NCBI GenBank assembly: GCA_028565635.1
Contig: JAOXYB010063790.1
Location: forward strand, 1 to 10,431
Reading direction: 5' to 3'
Source: Phoronis ovalis
Taxonomy: Eukaryota > Phoronida > Phoronidae
DNA: 10,431 nucleotides
Of this stretch, positions 6,001 to 10,431 are shown piece after piece. The notes beneath the pieces are model-generated. The model did no database searches. It was not told where the DNA came from and saw only the letters and a list, made by a program, of their open reading frames with translations. The translations under genes were made by a program, and so were the position numbers. Each line of letters opens with the position of its first letter. Within the stretch, counting starts at the first letter, position 1.

Positions 6001-7702
6001 AACGGATCTTTTCAGGAAACTACAGGTTAGAGATAGAACAGTGTCGTCCTACAATAGTATAATGCTAAGAGTGGGTCGTGAGTATGGCGTATCAGTCAAG
6101 TTGTGCATGGACATATCTATGCGAATTCATTAGGATCAGAAAGTGAAAAAATATGAATTCAATACTCAAGAGGTTTCTGAATTATAACAACGTATTGAAT
6201 ACTGTCAAAAAATAGTACCGTATACTTTTAGTGGATTGCATTGTTCGAACGTGTAACATTTTGTGATGATTAATATCAGCTGTAAGTTATTTATTTTCGG
6301 ACTAATGGGATGTTGGACTATCGAGCTGGCCCCGAGTGACCATGGCTCAAAGGATACTAAATTGCATTTTCGTGAATTACGAAATGAACACGGTTCTTTC
6401 CAACCTCAGCAATAAATACTATGTATTGACTGAGTGGTCAGAACACTCCTAAGATGATATATAAGTATATATACCCGCGATGATTCAAACTGCTTCTCCA
6501 GCAGAGTATGATAGAGAGTTATTGATCAATCTTGTACATCTAGCAAAATACTGCATCTGAACCCGCAAAGCTTTTTATTGCCATACGATCACATTCCACG
6601 GACCGAAATAAAATGTTGTGAATCCCACAACACAAAAATAAAATATAAGCCTTTACTCCTTTTTTATGGAAAAATGTTTTCCCCTCTAAACACATGGAAG
6701 TACCCGAAAAGGGCGGAATGGTAAAACTGTGCTCGTGTATGTATAACATGAATGACAACCGAATTAAAAAATAGTCGTATAAAAATGATATGAAATGTGT
6801 ACCTTGAACAGTGAGACGTGCCACACTTCTAATACCTTCGTGTCCAGTGGTCGGTCCAACTTGACACTCGTATTCACCAGCATCTGACCGTTGTGCGTTC
6901 AAGATTTGTAAACTGTATTCACCCGTAGCATCGGTACCAATCATAGAATAACGGCTGAAACCAGGAATTGTACGGTCATTGCCTATAAAACAAAGATGCA
7001 GAGGTAGAACAGCTACAGTGCGTGCGTGCAGACTATAACGAGCAATCACCACCAGCTTATCTAGTACAGAACATTTACAACTGGCATTCACCAAGTTCAT
7101 TGTGCACTAATTTTATACGGAGATAGGTAGCATAAAGAAGTTAGTATAAAACGATTGTATGCGCTAACCGATTGGTGTTGGACAGGCCTGAATATTATTT
7201 TTCATATGTAGCCCTACCGTACAACCTATAAGCCAGTCTCAATAAATTCATCCGTTAGTGTCCCGTACCTTCTAAACTAACGTCTGGACTTGTTTTAATG
7301 AGATTATATAATAATATCCGTGTACGTACTACAAATGATTTGCAATACTTGAAATTTTAACAATATGTATATGCTTTAACAGATTTGTTTTTGCACTTGA
7401 GGAGAAACCATATCAGAGCACCTGGGGGGAATATCGGGTTGGGACCACAGACAGTGGCACTCGAACCTGAAACAACATATATAGGAACTATCAAAAATGC
7501 CGATGGGTAATAGCAACTATCATCAATAGTAAGGTTTAATATAATATAGTAATAAATCTTTTCTTACCAAGTGTAAAACCGTCTTTGGTCCACTGCACCT
7601 GACCACCTCTATTGTCAATAATGCATTTTAACAATGCCGTCTGGCCACTTATAACAACAGCATCTACTGGACTTTCGCGAAATGACTGCTGCTGTCCTGT
7701 TA
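2966..7702 (-). CDS. Gene model: three-Ig, single-pass membrane protein (partial, first exon missing)
   Basis: Exons at 7568-7702, 6803-6982, 4016-4366, 3472-3801 and 2966-3099 join in frame, with every intron (585, 2436, 214 and about 372 bases) in phase 1. That is the usual arrangement for shuffled extracellular Ig modules. The order is Ig1 (Kirrel/nephrin-like), Ig2 (V-like), Ig3 (C2-like), short stalk, transmembrane helix and basic stop-transfer. The likely role is cell-cell adhesion or recognition at the surface. Kirrel proteins normally have five Ig domains and a long cytoplasmic tail, and Ig2 and Ig3 here do not look like theirs, so I do not name it Kirrel. No signal peptide is visible upstream of 7702; its exon must also end in phase 1. 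A serine-rich tail exon at 1727-1783 may extend the product. It is possible, though less likely, that exons A-B and C-E belong to different transcripts. Confidence 0.72.
3472..3801 (-). CDS. Exon D: complete C2-like Ig domain (Ig3)
   Basis: The exon runs from acceptor TAATTGTAG|TCCGTCCC to donor CGAAAG|GTAAAA. It is 330 bases and phase 1 at both ends. It encodes IRPTQPELSLE, then an Ig fold with Cys in ILKCTAN (residue 246 of the spliced model), Trp in TITWFMD (259) and the second Cys in SFYCEIS (309), and a last strand SITVTAK. Possible N-glycosylation sites are NGS, NAT and NST. There is no D-x-G-x-Y-x-C motif; the site reads ITYSFYC, which fits a C2-type rather than a V-type domain. A second donor, AAAAAG|GTAAAA, lies 9 bases further on in the same phase. 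It follows exon C by a 214-base intron and is membrane-proximal. Confidence 0.88.
4016..4366 (-). CDS. Exon C: complete V-like Ig domain (Ig2)
   Basis: The exon runs from acceptor GTGTCTTTATAG|TTTTTATGG to the strong donor GATA|GTAAGT. It is 351 bases and phase 1 at both ends. It encodes a long Ig fold with Cys in TLQCTIR (residue 132 of the spliced model), Trp in LRWTKG (148), the strand-E/F pattern SSIQIARLLLSDEGSYTC (Cys 203) and a last strand STVLQVD. The 71-residue Cys-Cys spacing and the DEGSYTC motif indicate a V-type domain. The residues just after the acceptor (FMAYWIQLE) are hydrophobic for a linker, and the upstream frame stays open for about 39 codons. A different start, or a separate gene beginning here, cannot be excluded. 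It could also be called nectin- or CTX-like; no close family was recognised. Confidence 0.85.
4584..5042. repeat. Dispersed duplication, copy 1 (two blocks separated)
   Basis: Block x, 4584-4650, contains CAGCTGATAGGTTTTTAATC. Block y, 4996-5042, contains ATTCAAAAATCGATCTTCGA. Both recur in the same order in copy 2 at 5102-5220. In this copy the blocks are 345 bases apart; in copy 2 they are 5 bases apart. Identity by eye is about 85 per cent. Confidence 0.8.
5102..5220. repeat. Dispersed duplication, copy 2 (two blocks adjacent)
   Basis: Block x lies at 5102-5168 and block y at 5174-5220, matching copy 1 at 4584-4650 and 4996-5042. Adjacency here means that copy 1 gained about 340 bases or copy 2 lost them. 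This may be an interspersed element with an insertion; no terminal repeats are obvious at 4651 or 4995. Confidence 0.8.
5364..5487. repeat. 26-bp tandem repeat, 4 perfect copies plus a partial one
   Basis: Units start at 5364, 5390, 5416, 5442 and 5468, each beginning CTTCGTGACTTTACCATCAT and ending CCGGGT. The first four are identical; the fifth has one change and breaks off after 20 bases. A further ATCCGGGTC occurs alone near 5514. Perfect identity implies very recent expansion. Confidence 0.97.
5816..6133 (+). other. Stop-free plus-strand frame of 105 codons, probably not a gene
   Basis: The frame is open from after a TAA at 5813-5815 to a TAG at 6131-6133, with no ATG until near 6061. 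It contains a hydrophobic run, LTAVFIFFVLTLLAIHV, followed by a more polar region. It lies antisense within the long intron of the Ig gene. Other chance frames of similar length occur in this window, for instance 3015-3368 antisense to the transmembrane exon. I recognise no domain. It could be an exon fragment or decayed element, but chance is the better reading. Confidence 0.12.
6298..6320. repeat. Isolated inverted copy of the 16-bp repeat
   Basis: CGGACTAATGGGATGTTGGA matches the reverse complement of the 16-bp units, almost 4 kb from the main array and in the same orientation as the copies at 2880-2924. It shows that the family is dispersed and not only tandem. Confidence 0.75.
6803..6982 (-). 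CDS. Exon B: second half of Ig1, Kirrel/nephrin-like
   Basis: The exon runs from acceptor TTGTTTTATAG|GCAATGAC to donor GTTCAAG|GTACAC. It is 180 bases and phase 1 at both ends. It encodes strands C' to G of the first Ig domain: NDRTIPGFSRYSMIG, then GEYSLQILNAQRSDAGEYEC with the second conserved Cys (residue 85 of the spliced model), and a last strand ARLTVQ. The R-Y-x-x-x-G, Y-S-L-x-I and D-A-G-x-Y-x-C pattern, together with I-R-S before the last strand, closely follows what is known of the first Ig of Kirrel, Drosophila Kirre/Rst and nephrin. The intron within the domain, just after TLG, separates it from exon A by 585 bases. Confidence 0.9.
6983..7567 (-). other. Intron between exons A and B, 585 bases
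   Basis: Nothing coding was found. On the minus strand at about 7461-7472, GGTTCGAGTGCC is close to a tRNA/SINE B-box, and the adjacent stretch 7407-7470 is richer in G+C than its surroundings. I could not locate a matching A-box, so I do not call a SINE. Confidence 0.55.
7568..7702 (-). CDS. Exon A: first half of Ig1, Kirrel/nephrin-like
   Basis: The exon runs from acceptor TTATTTCATTTTAG|TAACAGG to donor ACACTTG|GTAAGA. It is 135 bases and phase 1 at both ends. It encodes TGQQQSFRESPVDAVV, then GQTALLKC with the first conserved Cys (residue 27 of the spliced model), then QVQWTKDGFTLG. The short Cys-Trp spacing and the W-T-K-D-x-x-x-L-G signature are characteristic of the first Ig of Kirrel/nephrin/Rst proteins, where the domain mediates homophilic or heterophilic adhesion. 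Upstream residues in the same frame (the reading from 7823) are not a credible signal peptide and overlap the polypyrimidine tract, so the start is a splice junction and an earlier exon is missing. Confidence 0.88.
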
Positions 7703-7983
7703 CTAAAATGAAATAACTAAGAACAGCTTTTCCTGTGTCTTTCCAGACGCTGTTAGAAAGATTGTAGGAATATAATCCTAGTGTTTGTTTTCTCCACATT
7801 TCGAAATTGTTCGTTTCAAACACATTTTAAACGAGGGCTTACATCATAAACGTTTGACAACACAAGCATAACTGGATGTTCACCCTATAACAATCAGATG
7901 GCTATAACATTTTTCATCTTATAATAATCCTATCATCATCACTATAGTCATCACTAGTAATGGAAGGATGATCATTCCACAGT
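7703..7983. other. Non-repetitive sequence upstream of exon A
   Basis: No exon was identified. A minus-strand ATG near 7876 starts MLVLSNVYD and runs into a GTAAGC donor, but it is very short and ends in phase 0, so it cannot join exon A in frame. The right part (7925-7985) is rich in ATCATC and leads into the 38-bp array. Confidence 0.45.
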
Positions 7984-10431
7984 CATCCTGTTATGGCGGG
8001 TACTATAGTGGTTTATAATTTATCGCTGTCATGGTGGGTACTATATTGGCTTATAATGTAAAGCTGTCATGGTGTGTACTATAGTGGTTTATAATTTATT
8101 GCTGTCATGGTAGGTACTATAGTGGTTTATAATGTATTGCTGTCATGGTAGGTACTATAGTGGTTTATAATTTGTCGCTGTCACGGTGGGTATTATAATG
8201 GTTAATAATTTATCGCTGTCATGGTGGGTACTATATTGGCTTATAATGCAACGCTGTCATGGTGTGTACTATAGTGGTTTATAATTTATTGCTGTCATGG
8301 TAGGTACTATAGTGGTTTATAATTTGTCGCTGTCACGGTGGGTATTATAATGGTTTATAATTTATCGCTGTCACGGTGGGTTCTATAGTGGTTTATAATT
8401 TATCGCTGTTATGGTGGATACTATAGTGGTTTATAATTTAATTAATGCTGTCATGGTAGGTACTATAGTGGTTTATAATTTAATTAATGCTGTCATGGTA
8501 GGTACTATAGTGGTTTATAATTTATCGCTGTCACGGTGGGTTCTATAGTTGTTTATAATTTATCGCTGTTATGGTGGATACTATAGTGGTTTATAATTTA
8601 ATTAATGTTGTCATGGTGGGTACTATAGTGGTTTACAATTTAATGCTGTCACGGTGGGTACTAAAGTGGTTTATAATTTAATGCTGTCATGGTGGATACT
8701 AAAGTGGTTTATAATTTATCGCTGTCATGGTGGGTACTATAGTGGTTTATAATGTATTGCTTTCATGGTGGGTAATATGGTCGTTTATAAGTTATCGCTG
8801 TAATGTTGGGTACTATAGTGGTTTATAATTTATCGCTGTCACGGTGGGTACTAAAGTGGTTTATAATGTATCTCTGTCACGGTGGGTACTATAGTGGTTT
8901 ATAATTGATCGCTGTCATGGTGGGTACTATAGTGGTTTATAATTTGTCGCTGTCACGGTCGGTACTATAGTGGTTTATAATGTATTGCTGTCTTGGTGGG
9001 TGCTATAGTGGTTTATAATTTATCGCTGTCACGGTGGGTACTATAGTGGTTTATAATTTAATGCTGTCACGGTGGGTACTATAGTGGGTTATATGTATTG
9101 CTGTCATGGTGGGTACTATAGTGGTTTATAATTTAATGCTGTCATAGTGGGTACTATAGTGGTTTATAATGTATTGCTGTCATGGTGGGTACTATAGTGG
9201 TTTATAATTTAATGCAGTCATGGTGGGAACTATAGTGGTTTATAATTTATCGCTGTCACGGTGGGTACTATAGTGGTTTATAATGTATTGCTGTCATGGT
9301 GGGTACTATAGTGGTTTATAATGCATTGCTGTCATGGTGGGTACTATAGTGGTTTATAATTTATCGCTGTCACGGTGGGTACTAAAGTGGTTTATAATTT
9401 ATCGCTGTCACGGTGGGTACTATAGTGGTTTATAATTGATCGCTGTCATGGTGGGTACTATAGTGGTTTATAATTTGTCGCTGTCACGGTGGGTACTATA
9501 GTGGTTTACAATTTGTCGCTGTCACGGTCGGTACTATAGTGGTTTATAATGTATTGCTGTCTTGGTAGGTGCTATAGTGGTTTATAATTTATCGCTGTCA
9601 GGGTGGGTACTATAGTGGTTTATAATTTAATGCTGTCACGGTGGGTACTATAGTGGGTTATATGTATTGCTGTCATGGTGGGTACTATAGTGGTTTATAA
9701 TTTATCGCTGTCATGGTGGGTACTATAGTGGTTTATAATGTATTGCTGTCATGGTGGGTACTATAGTGGTTTATAATTTATTGCAGTCACGGTGGGTACT
9801 AAAGTGGTTTATAATTTAATGCTGTCATGGTGGATACTAAAGTGGTTTATAATTTATCGCTGTCATGGTGGGTACTATAGTGGTTTATAATTTAATGCTG
9901 TCACGGTGGGTACTATAGTGGTTTATAATGTATTGCTTTCATGGTGGGTACTATGGTGGTTTATAAGTTATCACTGTTATGGTGGGTACTAAAGTGGTTT
10001 ATAATTTATCGCTGTCACGGTGGGTACTAAAGTGGTTTATAATTTATCACTGTTATGGTGGGTACTATATTGGTTTATAATTTATCGCCGTCACGGTAGG
10101 TACTATAGTGGTTTATAATTTAATTAATGCTGTCATGGTGGGTACTATAGTGCTTTATAATGTATTGCTGTCATGGTGGGTACTACAGTGGTTTATAATT
10201 TAATGCTGTCACGGTGGGTACTATAGTGGTTTATAATGCATTGCTGTCATGGTGGGTACTATAGTGGTTTATAATTTATCGCTGTCACGGTGGGTACTAA
10301 AGTGGTTTATAATTTATCACTGTTATGGTGGGTACTATATTGGTTTATAATTTATCGCCGTCACGGTAGGTACTATAGTGGTTTATAATTTAATTAATGC
10401 TGTCATGGTGGGTACTATAGTGCTTTATAAT
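7984..10431. repeat. 38-bp minisatellite array, about 64 copies, open to the right
   Basis: The unit is built around GGTGGGTACTATAGTGG and TTTATAATTTATCGCTGTCA, with a basic period of 38 bases. Variant units of 42 bases carry TTAATTAATGC. Each unit contains the perfect palindrome ACTATAGT. Higher-order duplications are visible: 9993-10161 is identical to 10263-10431 (offset 270), the block from 8041 recurs from 8231 (offset 190, five units), the block from 8361 recurs from 8521 (offset 160), and landmarks at 8991 and 9082 recur at an offset of 569. No reading frame runs through the array. It lies 5' of exon A, either within the first intron or upstream of the gene. Confidence 0.98.

Larger units (their letters stand above)
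4367..6802 (-). other. Long intron between exons B and C, 2436 bases
   Basis: No further Ig-type exon (Cys...Trp...D-x-G-x-Y-x-C) was found on the minus strand here. It contains the split duplication 4584-5220, the 26-bp array at 5364-5487, a plus-strand open frame at 5816-6133 and a stray inverted 16-bp repeat at 6298-6320. A minus-strand frame at 4680-4919 starts MTFIVCIAISFTYVT, which resembles a signal peptide, but it has no phase-1 donor to reach exon C. Confidence 0.6.

Noticed and set aside
7407-7475. tRNA-derived SINE (B-box-like GGTTCGAGTGCC on the minus strand)
   Set aside because: The B-box match is imperfect, no A-box was found at the right distance, and no tail or target-site duplication is visible.
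7984-10431. Repetitive protein-coding region
   Set aside because: The 38- and 42-base units are not multiples of three and contain stops in every frame, so no long repeat protein is encoded.

Overview
The window reads as animal genomic DNA, most likely from a marine invertebrate. It is A+T-rich and has no bacterial-style gene packing. It contains a spliced gene whose exons encode extracellular immunoglobulin (Ig) domains joined by phase-1 introns, and it is crowded with minisatellites. The phylum cannot be fixed from this sequence; a mollusc, another lophotrochozoan or a cephalochordate would all fit.

One gene can be supported, on the minus strand, reading from right to left. Five exons form a consistent phase-1 series. 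Exon A (7568-7702) and exon B (6803-6982) together make a first Ig domain that resembles the first Ig of the Kirrel/nephrin adhesion family. Exon C (4016-4366) is a complete V-like Ig domain. Exon D (3472-3801) is a complete C2-like Ig domain. Exon E (2966-3099) carries the single transmembrane helix and a basic stop-transfer motif. The message may end just after the membrane, at a stop with an AATAAA 26 bases beyond it. Alternatively it may splice to a serine-rich tail exon at about 1727-1783, which is too short for ordinary ORF finding. The signal-peptide exon is not visible and is presumably beyond the right edge or hidden around the 38-bp array. The predicted product is a type I membrane Ig-superfamily receptor or adhesion protein with three Ig domains.

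The rest is repeats and introns. From left to right there are five unrelated tandem families: a 49-bp array (1-979, running off the left edge), a 16-bp array (1875-2235, with inverted outliers at 2880-2924 and 6298-6320), a 65-bp array (2563-2764), a 26-bp array (5364-5487) and a 38-bp array (7984-10431, running off the right edge, with higher-order duplications). The long intron between exons B and C also holds a split dispersed duplication (4584-5220). No tRNA, rRNA, CRISPR or intact transposon was recognised. Region 980-1726 shows only a hairpin and a possible polyadenylation signal.

All protein statements are conceptual translations read by eye. Family assignments rest on recognised motifs, not on database searches.
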